The notes under the pieces: model-generated
Seen by the model: the letters and a program-made list of their open reading frames with translations, nothing else
The model's database searches: none
Told to the model about the DNA's origin: nothing
Shown: piece by piece, positions 16,842 through 25,114 of the stretch
How positions within the stretch are numbered: the stretch's first letter is position 1
Layout: each line of letters starts with the position of its first letter
Translations under genes and position numbers: made by a program
Source of the DNA: Pseudalkalibacillus hwajinpoensis
Lineage (GTDB): Bacteria; Bacillota; Bacilli; Bacillales; Guptibacillaceae
NCBI RefSeq assembly: GCF_039851965.1
Contig: NZ_CP156674.1
Location: 1,612,001 to 1,676,000, forward strand
DNA length: 64,000 bases
Direction: 5' to 3'

Positions 16842-17636
16842 TTAGCCCAAGATCGCTCGATCATTCGTCATCTTGGAACCTTTAATTCGTTGGAATTCAT
16901 GCAGTAAAGCTTCAATTGTTAGGTTTTGTTTATCTTCTCCATCGACTTCAAGAATGATTTTTCCACTATCCATCATGATTAAACGATTCCCGAGATCGAG
17001 GGCCTGTTGCATATTATGGGTTACCATCAGCGTCGTCAATTGAGTGCGCTCCACTATTTCTCCAGTTAACTTCGTAATAAGGGCAGCTCTTGCAGGATCA
17101 AGTGCAGCCGTATGCTCATCTAAGAGCAGCATTTTGGGATCTGTAAACGTCGCCATTAAAAGGGAAAGCGCCTGCCGTTCTCCACCTGAAAGCAACCCGA
17201 CCTTTGCAGAGAGCCGATCTTCTAGACCTAGATGAAGCGTCTCTAGCGCTTCCTGAAATGTCGTTTTGAGCTTTTTCGTTACGCCCTTCATTAATGTCCG
17301 CCTGCGATTTCTGTTGTAGGCAAGAGCAAGGTTTTCCTGAATCGTCATAGAAGGCGCTGTTCCGGCCATCGGGTCCTGGAAGACTCGGCCGATTAATCGC
17401 GAACGCTTATACTCCGGTAAATTCGTAATCTTCTTTTCATCAATAAACACATCCCCAACATCCGGGGTTAGCACGCCTGATATCATATTCATCAGTGTAG
17501 ATTTCCCAGCGCCGTTACTTCCAATAACCGTTACAAAATCACCTGACTCCAGTGTTAAGTTAATATCTTCTAAAGCGATTTTCTCATCAAGCGTCCCTTC
17601 GTTAAATACTTTGTGAATCTGATTTAGTTGAAGCAT
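16842..17636 (-). CDS. ABC transporter ATP-binding protein (TrpXYZ-type)
   Basis: ATPase of an importer that works with the permease and lipoprotein upstream. Walker A is GSNGAGKST, the signature is LLSGGERQALS and Walker B is MLLLDEHTAALDP. The frame opens at 17651, but residue numbering and homologue-like starts favour the ATG at 17636 (MLQLNQIHKVF), which still overlaps the permease gene by 35 bases. Systems with this partner set in Firmicutes import aromatic amino acids (TrpXYZ type) in described cases. Placed here, phenylalanine uptake for the island is a reasonable inference. Confidence 0.85.
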   Translation of the reverse strand: MLQLNQIHKVFNEGTLDEKIALEDINLTLESGDFVTVIGSNGAGKSTLMNMISGVLTPDVGDVFIDEKKITNLPEYKRSRLIGRVFQDPMAGTAPSMTIQENLALAYNRNRRRTLMKGVTKKLKTTFQEALETLHLGLEDRLSAKVGLLSGGERQALSLLMATFTDPKMLLLDEHTAALDPARAALITKLTGEIVERTQLTTLMVTHNMQQALDLGNRLIMMDSGKIILEVDGEDKQNLTIEALLHEFQRIKGSKMTNDRAILG

Positions 17637-18636
17637 AATCTTCGCCCCCATTCTTCTTTTTTTTCAAATTCATTTCTTGCTGGAGACGCTTTCTCTTCTT
17701 ACGACTACGTTCTTTCTGTCCGTCAATTAATTGAGGTAGTACAAGAGCCGCAATAACAATAACAGCTGTAATTAGCTTCATATCACCTGTTTCAAGAAAA
17801 TCAACACGAAGTGCGAGACTTACAACGATACGATATACAATTGCTCCACCGACAACAGCAAATGTTGTAATGGCAATAGTCCTTGTTCCAAAAATCGCTT
17901 CTCCTATAATGACGGAAGCAAGGCCAATGATAATCATTCCGATTCCCATCCCAACATCCGCAAATGAGCTATACTGAGCAATTAGCGCACCTGCAAGCGC
18001 AACGAGCGCATTGGATAGACCAAGCCCAAGAATCGTTAACTGATCCGTGTTTGCTGAAAAGCTGCGAATCATCCGTTTGTTGTCTCCTGTAGCCCTTAGC
18101 GCGAGCCCAATCTGCGTCCTCAAAAATAAGTCGGTGATTATTTTAATAAGTGCTGTTACAAATAGCATGATAATTAAAACAGACCACGTTGACGTGAGGT
18201 TATCAAGACCGATTGCTGATGCAACATTTCCAAGAAGTGCATCAAGGCCGATCCCTTCAAACACACTTTCTATATGTGTAAAAACCGACTCTTCATTTAA
18301 GAGCGGTACGTTCGATCTTCCCATAATCCTTAAGTTAATTGAATAAAGTGCAATCATCATCAAAATTCCAGCAAGTAACGGATTGATTTTTCCTTTCGTA
18401 TGCAGAAGGCCCGTCATGCACCCGGCCAGAAAACCCGCTCCAATCGCCAAAAGTGTTGCAAAAAATGGGTTTGTACCATTTACAATAAGAATGGCAGCAA
18501 TTGCTGCACCTGTAACGAAACTACCATCAACCGTTAAATCCGGAAAATCGAGAATACGAAATGACAAATACACACCAAGTGCCATAATCGCATAGATAAT
18601 GCCAGATTCTACTGCACCAAACATCGCTGAGCCCAT
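17602..18636 (-). CDS. ABC transporter permease (TrpXYZ-type)
   Basis: Integral membrane subunit with about eight to ten hydrophobic segments and a conserved N-terminal MGVYLSFRILDFPDLTVDGS-like region (YLSFRILDFPDLTVDGSF), characteristic of permeases paired with PF04392 substrate-binding proteins. The C-terminus is a lysine-rich cytoplasmic tail that lies in the overlap with the ATPase gene. It follows the binding-protein gene after a 98-base gap that contains a strong terminator-like hairpin, so its level is probably lower than that of the binding protein. Confidence 0.85.
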   Translation of the reverse strand: MGSAMFGAVESGIIYAIMALGVYLSFRILDFPDLTVDGSFVTGAAIAAILIVNGTNPFFATLLAIGAGFLAGCMTGLLHTKGKINPLLAGILMMIALYSINLRIMGRSNVPLLNEESVFTHIESVFEGIGLDALLGNVASAIGLDNLTSTWSVLIIMLFVTALIKIITDLFLRTQIGLALRATGDNKRMIRSFSANTDQLTILGLGLSNALVALAGALIAQYSSFADVGMGIGMIIIGLASVIIGEAIFGTRTIAITTFAVVGGAIVYRIVVSLALRVDFLETGDMKLITAVIVIAALVLPQLIDGQKERSRKKRKRLQQEMNLKKKKNGGEDYASTKSDSQSI

Positions 18637-18689
18637 ACCTACTTTTCCTCCTCTTCCTTAAACATTGAAACTTTCAACCTACTTCCTAA

Positions 18690-18731
18690 AAAAGGTTCGA
18701 AAAAGAAGATGCCCTCTTTTTCGAACCTTTT
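18690..18731 (-). terminator. Intra-operon hairpin between binding protein and permease genes
   Basis: Perfect 16-base stem AAAAGGTTCGAAAAAG / CTTTTTCGAACCTTTT with a 10-base loop and a short T-run on the minus strand. It sits inside the ABC operon, where partial termination or protection of the upstream mRNA would raise the binding protein above the membrane subunits. Confidence 0.7.
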
Positions 18732-18734
18732 CGC

Positions 18735-19748
18735 TTACTCTGTATATTCCCCCAATTCTTCCCATTCCGGCTTGACTTCGATGCCCATTTCTTCTGCTGC
18801 TTTTTTATTCATTTTCAGTTTCAAATTCTGTGGATACTGAACAGGGATATCAGCAGCTGTTGCTTCACCGTTCAAAATGTCTGCTGCCATTTGACCCGCT
18901 TCATACCCAATATCTTTATAATCAAAGCCATATGCTGCAAAAGCGCCCCGACTAACCGAGTCAAATTCTCCTGCAAACATCGGTATATCCTGATCATTTG
19001 CTACGCTTATAACAGATTCGAGTGCTGATACCACCGTATTATCTGTAACAATGTAAATCACATCGGCTTTTCCAACGAGGGCTTCCGCAGCCTGTTTCAC
19101 TTCTGCAGATGTTGACACGCTTTTCTCAACAGCTTCAAGGTCGGTACCTTCCATTGCTGCTTTTACAATATCCACCTGTGCTACTGAATTTTGCTCGCCT
19201 GCATTGTAAATCAACCCTACTGTTTTTGCGTCAAATTCATTAGCAATAAACTCAATTGTTTTAGGAATAGCATCTGGATGAGTATCCGTTGTTCCTGTAA
19301 TATTCTCCCCAGGTGTATCAAAATCTTCAACAAGCTTTGCACCAACTGGATCCGTAACTGAAGTGAAAATGATCGGAATATCTGAAGTTGCATTTAATGC
19401 AGACTGTGCACTCGGTGTTGAGTTGGCAAAGATTAAATCCACTTCGTCTCCAACTAAATTCTGTGCAATTGTATTGCTGTTGTTCATATCATTTTGTGCG
19501 TTCTGAACGTCATAGTTCACGTTCTCACCTTCTGTAAATCCATTTTCCTCAAGCGCCATTTTAAATCCTTCAAAAGCAGCGTCTAGAGAAGGATGTTCAA
19601 CAATCTGTGTGACACCAATGGTATATGATTCTTTTTCCTCGCCACCATCCCCACCAGCATCCGAGCTTGACGTGTTATTTGAGCCACAACCCGTAAGAGC
19701 CATTACGCTAACAAGAGATATTCCCATCCACTTTTTCCAGGATTTCAA
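18735..19748 (-). CDS. ABC transporter substrate-binding lipoprotein (PF04392 type)
   Basis: Extracytoplasmic ligand-binding lipoprotein. A signal peptide ends in the lipobox ALTGC, followed by a Ser/Asn/Gly-rich linker and a two-lobed domain with IGVTQIVEHPSLDAAFEGF and the PIIFTSVTDPVGAKLVEDF segment typical of the TrpX-like family. The frame opens at TTG 19766, but GGGGGAGG lies just downstream of that codon and spaces well to TTG 19748, which I take as the start. First gene of the transporter operon. The ligand is probably an aromatic amino acid (inference). Confidence 0.87.
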   Translation of the reverse strand: MKSWKKWMGISLVSVMALTGCGSNNTSSSDAGGDGGEEKESYTIGVTQIVEHPSLDAAFEGFKMALEENGFTEGENVNYDVQNAQNDMNNSNTIAQNLVGDEVDLIFANSTPSAQSALNATSDIPIIFTSVTDPVGAKLVEDFDTPGENITGTTDTHPDAIPKTIEFIANEFDAKTVGLIYNAGEQNSVAQVDIVKAAMEGTDLEAVEKSVSTSAEVKQAAEALVGKADVIYIVTDNTVVSALESVISVANDQDIPMFAGEFDSVSRGAFAAYGFDYKDIGYEAGQMAADILNGEATAADIPVQYPQNLKLKMNKKAAEEMGIEVKPEWEELGEYTE

Positions 19749-19939
19749 ACGCAAGTCCTCCCCCAAATAAGTTATCGAAACTTATTATATTTTATTTGTT
19801 TATAAACTGAGAACGCTAAAACCAGTATATTGTATCGTTATGGTACACCGGGTTATCTAGCTTGTCAACGAGAAGTCAAATAATTATAACTATTTTATAT
19901 TTTCTAATATAATATTGCGGTAAACTATCTCCATTTCAT

Positions 19940-20899
19940 TCATGTGAATTTCTTACACGTGGCGGCTTGCGTCTCCAGTATACGAAAAGCATCAACTATC
20001 ATCTCTTCAAATAGTTCGACTACAGTTGGAGTAGTAGTCAGTAAACCACTGATTTGTCCACCATTAAGAAACCCTTCGTCAAGACGTCCCTCAATCGCAC
20101 CAACACTATGTCTGTCTTCACCTGTCAGCCTCTCGAATTCTTCAGGATTCATTTCATTCGCTTCTGCTTCCTGCAATCGATCTGCGTAACTCGTTTTCAA
20201 AATTCGTCGCACCTTGCCTGCACGTCTTCCCACGATTACCGTATCTGTATCATTCGCATTCAGTATCCGTTCCATATAATGCTTGTGATACGGGGATTCT
20301 TTTGTTGCAATCAGTCTTGTTCCCAATTGAACTCCATCCGCTCCAAGCGCAAGTGCAGCAGCTAGTCCACGCCCGTCTCCTATCCCTCCTGCAGCGATCA
20401 CTGGGATAGATACGTTTGTCGCTAGCTGTGGAATCAGAGTCATGGTTGTTATTTCAAGGTGGGAGTTGATGCCTGCTGCCTCAAATCCTTCCCCTACGAC
20501 TAGATCTGCTCCAGCCTTCTCAGCCTTAACTGCATGTTTCACACTCGCCGTTACACAAATCACGATAATCCCTTTCTCTTTCAAATAAGGGATGTATGGG
20601 GCTGGATTTCCCGCAGAAAGTGAAACAACTGGAATTTCATGCGTAATTGCAAGCTCACCTATTTCTTTTAAATGACCTGTGACCGTGATAGGAATGTTAA
20701 GCGCAAACGGCTTTGATGTACGTTCCTTCATATCCAAAATCAGACCCTCCACTTTATCTGGATCCAAGGTTCCTGTTCCAAGCGTACCAAGTCCTCCCGC
20801 TTCAGAAACCGCAGAGGCTAAAATCGGGCTCGAAATATTTCCCATTCCCCCTTGAATTATTGGGTATCGAATCGAGAGCAACTCACATACACGACTCAT
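19940..20899 (-). CDS. Nitronate monooxygenase / FabK-like flavoprotein
   Basis: FMN-binding TIM-barrel enzyme of the nitronate monooxygenase (2-nitropropane dioxygenase) family, also related to enoyl reductase FabK. Typical segments are the N-terminal YPIIQGGMGNISSP, the VVGEGFEAAGINSH loop with its active-site-region histidine, PVIAAGGIGDGRGLAAALALGADGVQLGTR, and a C-terminal GGQISG. A frame opens at 20932, but AGGAG precedes the ATG at 20899. It is divergent from paaY with the shared palindrome between them, so a role in aromatic catabolism, perhaps as a reductase, is possible but unproven. Confidence 0.82.
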   Translation of the reverse strand: MSRVCELLSIRYPIIQGGMGNISSPILASAVSEAGGLGTLGTGTLDPDKVEGLILDMKERTSKPFALNIPITVTGHLKEIGELAITHEIPVVSLSAGNPAPYIPYLKEKGIIVICVTASVKHAVKAEKAGADLVVGEGFEAAGINSHLEITTMTLIPQLATNVSIPVIAAGGIGDGRGLAAALALGADGVQLGTRLIATKESPYHKHYMERILNANDTDTVIVGRRAGKVRRILKTSYADRLQEAEANEMNPEEFERLTGEDRHSVGAIEGRLDEGFLNGGQISGLLTTTPTVVELFEEMIVDAFRILETQAATCKKFT

Positions 20900-20918
20900 G
20901 TTTTTCTCCTTTCTAAAT

Positions 20919-20939
20919 ATAACGATTATCATACGTTGT
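20919..20939. promoter_or_regulatory. Candidate operator between the NMO-like gene and paaY (ATRACGW palindrome)
   Basis: ATAACGA-N7-ACGTTGT, with the same 7-base spacing as the sites at 16740 and 27202. It overlaps the -35 box predicted for paaY and lies just upstream of the ribosome binding site of the NMO-like gene. Confidence 0.5.
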
Positions 20940-20964
20940 TTATTTTTAGTGTTATACTTATAAA
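20936..20964 (+). promoter_or_regulatory. Predicted sigma-A promoter of paaY
   Basis: TTGTTT (20936-20941), a 17-base spacer, then TATAAA (20959-20964). The -35 box overlaps the palindrome at 20919-20939. Confidence 0.5.
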
Positions 20965-21026
20965 TACATTCAAAGAAGAACCTTCAAATTCCTGCAAAGG
21001 ATCAAAGAAAGGAGATTAGCTTTAAT

Positions 21027-21551
21027 ATGTTATTTTCGTATAATGGTAAAAAGCCCGCTATTTATGAAGATGTATTTATAGCGCCTGGAGCTAAAATCAT
21101 TGGTGATGTGACAATTGGAAAGGAGTCGAGCGTGTGGTTTAATGCTGTTCTCCGAGGAGACGAAGCACCTATCCGTATCGGGAAAGGATGCAATATTCAG
21201 GACAACTGCACCTGCCATCTTTTTGAAGGATTTCCACTTGTATTGGAAGACGAAGTATCCGTTGGTCACAACGCCATTCTGCATGGTTGCACCATCAGGA
21301 GGGGTGCGTTAATTGGGATGGGATCTATCGTCCTTGATGGGGCAGAAATTGGAGAAGGATCACTCATTGGAGCTAATACCCTCATCCCATCAGGCAAGAA
21401 AATTCCACCGAATTCCATGGTGCTCGGGTCACCAGGCAAAGTAATCAGGGGGCTTTCGGCCAGAGACAAGGAATTAATTGCCCTAACAATTGAAACATAT
21501 AAGACAAAGGGAAAAGAATTTAAAGAGCAGCACATTACAAGCAAAATATAA
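21027..21551 (+). CDS. paaY: PaaY-like hexapeptide-repeat protein (gamma-carbonic-anhydrase-like)
   Basis: Left-handed beta-helix protein of 174 residues with repeated hexapeptides (IGDVTIGKESSVWFNAVLRGD, then GCNIQDNCTCHLF and SVGHNAILHGCTI). The metal-binding histidines are present. In other bacteria PaaY is a thioesterase that rescues CoA trapped in dead-end phenylacetate intermediates; that role fits a position beside paaX. AAAGGAGA lies about 11 bases before the ATG. Generic YrdA/Cam-like proteins look similar, so the name rests partly on context. Confidence 0.8.
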   Translation: MLFSYNGKKPAIYEDVFIAPGAKIIGDVTIGKESSVWFNAVLRGDEAPIRIGKGCNIQDNCTCHLFEGFPLVLEDEVSVGHNAILHGCTIRRGALIGMGSIVLDGAEIGEGSLIGANTLIPSGKKIPPNSMVLGSPGKVIRGLSARDKELIALTIETYKTKGKEFKEQHITSKI

Positions 21552-21554
21552 GAC

Positions 21555-21586
21555 AAAAGAAGGAACGGTGCACCGTTCCTTCTTTT
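21555..21586. terminator. Bidirectional terminator between paaY and paaX
   Basis: A perfect 32-base palindrome (arms AAAAGAAGGAACGGTG and its complement) between the convergent paaY and paaX genes, ending in T-runs on both strands. Confidence 0.88.
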
Positions 21587-22476
21587 TAAATACGATCTAT
21601 AAGCAGCGGATGTTGCAGCGCATCGTAGCCGTTGTCCTTGTTTAACTCGTTACCTTCTTTGAAAACTTTTTCAAAAAACTGTGAAGCAGGATGTGCAAGC
21701 GTTTTGTAATAATCGCTAAATAACATCGCTGCATGTTCTCCAGGCCATTCATGCGGAAGAAGCTCTGGTGGAAGTCCGGGATCTACGAATAAAAACTTCC
21801 GGTATTCATGAACCAGTCTGGCTCGTTCAACAAAGCATTCGCCGTCACTCATTTTACCTTTTTCAATCTTACTTCGGTCCACGACATAACGTTCACTGTA
21901 AGTTTTAATAAACTCACGATACTTCTCACTGATATCATTTAAGTCCCAGCATTCTTCCACAAGTGCTCTGCTCTCATGAGGTCCTTTATAGTCAGCAACA
22001 AAGAAATGAACATGTTCACTAATGTCATACTTCTCGATCAGCAGCTCTACCTGTTCTTCAAGGTGGTTCGGGGACATCCATAGACTAGCTGATGAGCTTC
22101 CGAACCCACTCCAAACAAGCTCTTTACGAAGCTCGTCTCGAATGTGCCGTTTTTCTTCTGGAATCGTATAAAGCAGCATCCGCCACCTGCCATCCCATTC
22201 GGAAGGCTGTAGCTTAAAAATCCTCTTTGCCGCTTCATCCATCCGCTTCACACCACGCTCTGTCAGATAGTAAAAGCTTTTATTACCTTCTTTTCTTGAC
22301 TGGACCCAGCCCTGCTTGTTCATTCTAGAGATGGCTGCTCGAACAGATTGATCATTGTGTCCAAATTCTTTCAAGAGCCGAATAAGACTTCCAATCCAAA
22401 TTTCATTACCATAATGTCTAATGTATTCTCCATATAAAGTGAAGATCATTGATCGCGTGTTTAAGCTTTCATTCAT
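21586..22476 (-). CDS. paaX: PaaX family transcriptional regulator
   Basis: Repressor of phenylacetate genes that responds to phenylacetyl-CoA in characterised cases. It has an N-terminal winged helix (about residues 8-75, with SVRAAISRMNKQGWVQSRKEGNKSFYYLTERG), a central domain beginning WDGRWRMLLYTIPE, and the C-terminal PaaX domain with FLFVDPGLPPELLPHEWPG. Three ATGs stand in a row at 22482, 22479 and 22476; the GGAGG box spaces best to the last. It follows paaF by 90 bases and is convergent with paaY. Confidence 0.92.
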   Translation of the reverse strand: MNESLNTRSMIFTLYGEYIRHYGNEIWIGSLIRLLKEFGHNDQSVRAAISRMNKQGWVQSRKEGNKSFYYLTERGVKRMDEAAKRIFKLQPSEWDGRWRMLLYTIPEEKRHIRDELRKELVWSGFGSSSASLWMSPNHLEEQVELLIEKYDISEHVHFFVADYKGPHESRALVEECWDLNDISEKYREFIKTYSERYVVDRSKIEKGKMSDGECFVERARLVHEYRKFLFVDPGLPPELLPHEWPGEHAAMLFSDYYKTLAHPASQFFEKVFKEGNELNKDNGYDALQHPLLIDRI

Positions 22477-22566
22477 CATCATACCTCCGCTCGTTTATAA
22501 ACGCATACCGTTACATACACGCAGCTCAAATATGATGTTATACTACCAAGAGCCTATCTGCAACTC

Positions 22567-23343
22567 TTACTCTCCTTTAAATTCAGGCTTGCGCTTCTCA
22601 GCGAATGCATTCAGCGCTTCCAGGCGATCTTTTGTAGGAATGGTTACTTCATATGCCTTTGATTCAATAGCCATACCGGTATGACGATCTACATTCATAC
22701 CTTCTCTCACAGCAAATTTCGCCTGCTGTACGGCAACTGGCGCATTGCGGCATATTTCAAAAGCAAGATTCTCACAGGTTGGCAGTAAGGCGTCACGTTT
22801 TATAACCCCGTTTAAAATCCCATATTCATGCGCTTCTTCTGATGATAGTTTACGAGCTGTTAACACTAGTTCCATTGCTTTCGCAGTGCCAATTAGTCGT
22901 GGAAGGCGTTGCGTGCCACCTGCACCAGGAATAATGCCCAGACTCGTTTCTGTTAGCCCCATTTTGGTTCCTTCTACGGAATAACGAAAGTCACATGCAA
23001 GCGCAAGCTCAAAACCACCGCCGAACGCATAACCATTCAGCGCTGCAATTGTCGGCTGTGGAAGAGATTCAACGGATGAAAAAACTTCGCGAATTTTCTT
23101 TACGTTTCGACGTACTTCACTGTCGGTTAATGTCCTTCTTTCCTTCAAGTCAGCGCCAGCGCTGAAAGCCTTTTCACCTGCGCCCATAAAAATAACTGCC
23201 CTTATCTCTCGATCTATATAAATCTCATCCACGATTCCCTGTAGTACAGAGAGTGTTTCATAGTTAAAACAATTTAGTACGTCAGGACGATTAAGTGTAA
23301 CGTATCCGACCTGATTCTTCACTTCGTATGTAACAACTGCCAT
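22567..23343 (-). CDS. paaF: Enoyl-CoA hydratase (PaaF-like)
   Basis: Crotonase-fold enzyme of 258 residues, probably hydrating 2,3-dehydroadipyl-CoA in the lower phenylacetate pathway. The oxyanion-hole segments are AFSAGADLKER and ALNGYAFGGGFELALACDF. The second catalytic segment LGIIPGAGGTQRLPR carries the Glu-equivalent region of true hydratases. It lies 143 bases beyond paaG in the same direction; I saw no gene or terminator in that gap. Fatty-acid enoyl-CoA hydratases share these motifs, so the specific substrate is inferred from context. Confidence 0.82.
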   Translation of the reverse strand: MAVVTYEVKNQVGYVTLNRPDVLNCFNYETLSVLQGIVDEIYIDREIRAVIFMGAGEKAFSAGADLKERRTLTDSEVRRNVKKIREVFSSVESLPQPTIAALNGYAFGGGFELALACDFRYSVEGTKMGLTETSLGIIPGAGGTQRLPRLIGTAKAMELVLTARKLSSEEAHEYGILNGVIKRDALLPTCENLAFEICRNAPVAVQQAKFAVREGMNVDRHTGMAIESKAYEVTIPTKDRLEALNAFAEKRKPEFKGE

Positions 23344-23486
23344 TTTGAATAGCCTCCTCTATGATTGTATGCACATGAAAGAGCCGAGAAGGTGATCGGC
23401 GTTCAATCATCTTCAACGGCTGCTTTCTCCATCATCATCTATTCTGGATTATCCCCCAAGTTCCTGCTTTTTTCTATTTCTTGAAC

Positions 23487-24260
23487 TTAACTGCCATGAA
23501 AAATCGGTTTTCTCTTTTCGGTAAACGCCTTAATGCCTTCTATATGGTCATTTGTTTGCCCCGCTTCACGTTGGGCTACAGCTTCTGACTCAAGTACCTC
23601 ATCAAGACTGCTTTCAAAGCTTTTTATGAGGGTTTGTTTGATAAGAGCCGCTGCTTTAGGCGGAAGTCCAGCAAGGCGATTCGCAAATTCAACGATTCCC
23701 TGCTCCCATTGTTCATCAGAAAAGATTTCCGTGACAAGACCAAGTTCTTTCGCGTCCGGCGCACTTACTTTTTCCCCCAGCATAGCAAGCTCCAGCGCCT
23801 TTGCATGACCGATCAGACGGGGTAAGAAGTACGTGCTTCCGGAATCAGGCACAAGCCCTACGTGAACAAATGCCTCAATAAAACTGGCACTCTCATGCGC
23901 GAGACGAAAATCACAGGCAAGAGCAAGGCTCATCCCTGCCCCTGCGGCAACGCCATTAATAGCTGCTACGACCGGCTTACTCGAGGATACAATCTGCTTC
24001 ACCATTGGGTTGTAGGCAGTCCGGAGCATTTCTCCATGATCCAATCCCTCTTCTACTCCATTTAAATCCTGCCCTGAACAAAAAGCTCTTCCATTTCCCG
24101 TTATGACGATACAACGCACATCCTGATCATCCGTCGCCTTTTTCACAGCTTCCTTTACTTCTTCGTTCATCCTGAATGTAAACGCATTCAATTTATCCGG
24201 TCGATTTAAACGAATCCAGCTGACTCGCTCCTTCACCTCATATTCAATCGTCTCAAACAT
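23487..24260 (-). CDS. paaG: PaaG, 1,2-epoxyphenylacetyl-CoA isomerase
   Basis: Crotonase-fold isomerase expected to convert the ring epoxide of phenylacetyl-CoA to the seven-membered oxepin-CoA. The oxyanion-hole segments are AFCSGQDLNGVEEG and AINGVAAGAGMSLALACDF. The catalytic segment reads GLVPDSGSTYFLPRLIG, with the Asp that distinguishes PaaG from hydratases, which carry Glu nearby. It follows the EthD gene by 17 bases in the paaABCD operon. Confidence 0.9.
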   Translation of the reverse strand: MFETIEYEVKERVSWIRLNRPDKLNAFTFRMNEEVKEAVKKATDDQDVRCIVITGNGRAFCSGQDLNGVEEGLDHGEMLRTAYNPMVKQIVSSSKPVVAAINGVAAGAGMSLALACDFRLAHESASFIEAFVHVGLVPDSGSTYFLPRLIGHAKALELAMLGEKVSAPDAKELGLVTEIFSDEQWEQGIVEFANRLAGLPPKAAALIKQTLIKSFESSLDEVLESEAVAQREAGQTNDHIEGIKAFTEKRKPIFHGS

Positions 24261-24277
24261 CTCTTTTGCCCCGCCTT

Positions 24278-24604
24278 CTAATTCTTTGTATCTGCCGTTT
24301 TGCCGACTTCTTCTCCAATCATAAGCGTCACCAGGTCGCCAGCAAAGCTCATTAAATCTTTCCCTGATGCTTTTCCTTCCTGTGATTTCATTCCAGCCTT
24401 CATTGACTCATGATCTTCATAATACATTTCACACATTAAGTAATATTCGCTTTTCCCCATTGGAGAGCCTACGATTTTGGTGACATCCATTTTCTTTAAT
24501 CCAGGAATTTTTGATGTGATTGGCGCGTGCGTATTAAAATAATGCTCATCAAACTTCTGCTCGTTCTCCGGCTGTTTGTACAAGGCGATCACTTTAACCA
24601 TCAT
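24278..24604 (-). CDS. EthD family protein
   Basis: A 108-residue ferredoxin-fold protein of the EthD family, named for a gene needed with ethyl tert-butyl ether degradation. The characteristic N-terminal YKQPENEQKFDEHYFNTHAPI segment, with His in the HAPI motif, is present. Its biochemical role is unknown. It sits inside the paa operon between paaD and paaG, 23 bases after paaD, where the classical proteobacterial order has paaE. The start is one of two consecutive ATGs. Confidence 0.83.
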   Translation of the reverse strand: MMVKVIALYKQPENEQKFDEHYFNTHAPITSKIPGLKKMDVTKIVGSPMGKSEYYLMCEMYYEDHESMKAGMKSQEGKASGKDLMSFAGDLVTLMIGEEVGKTADTKN

Positions 24605-24627
24605 TCATCAACCTTTCTGAGGTTTAG

Positions 24628-25101
24628 TTAAATAGATACAGGCTTCATCGCTTCAAATGGATTTTTGCAGGCCTTGCAATACAGGATACTTCTACATGCC
24701 GCTGGACCGAAAAGATTTTCCATCGTAGTATAAACGGATCCGCAATATGGGCATGGTATGCGCCACTCACTCCCCTCATGATCTTCAGGCGGTGCGATTC
24801 CAAACTTCTTCAACTCACGCCTCCCTTTTTCTGAGACTCGATCCGTTGTCCAGATAGGGTGCCGGATAAACGTAACAGTGGCCGAACTCACCCCTGGAAT
24901 ACCTTCCACAACCATCGTCAAATTCCTCTTGATGATATCTAAAGCAGGACAACCGGAGAATGTTGGCATCGCATCAATTTCCACATGACCATCCAGCGTC
25001 CTCACATCATAAACCATTCCAAGGTCAACAACACTGATTGATGGAATCTCTGGATCTTTTACTGTTTCAAGGGCCTGCATAACCTTCTCTTTAAGGATCA
25101 C
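24628..25101 (-). CDS. paaD: PaaD, Fe-S/maturation factor of the phenylacetyl-CoA epoxidase
   Basis: A 157-residue protein needed for the phenylacetyl-CoA epoxidase in characterised systems. The N-terminal MIP18/DUF59 domain (VKDPEIPSISVVDLGMVYDV, then PTFSGCPALDIIKRNL) is followed by a C-terminal cysteine motif with CPYCGS, a single Cys in AACRS, and CKAC, as in PaaD. It follows paaC by 13 bases. Confidence 0.92.
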   Translation of the reverse strand: MILKEKVMQALETVKDPEIPSISVVDLGMVYDVRTLDGHVEIDAMPTFSGCPALDIIKRNLTMVVEGIPGVSSATVTFIRHPIWTTDRVSEKGRRELKKFGIAPPEDHEGSEWRIPCPYCGSVYTTMENLFGPAACRSILYCKACKNPFEAMKPVSI

Positions 25102-25114
25102 TGATATCTCTCCC

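Noticed and set aside
22491..22518. CGTTTATAAACG palindrome before paaX as a fourth member of the ATRACGW operator family
   Set aside because: The distance between CG pairs is 10 or 7, not 11, so it does not fit the motif, although it may be a separate PaaX site.
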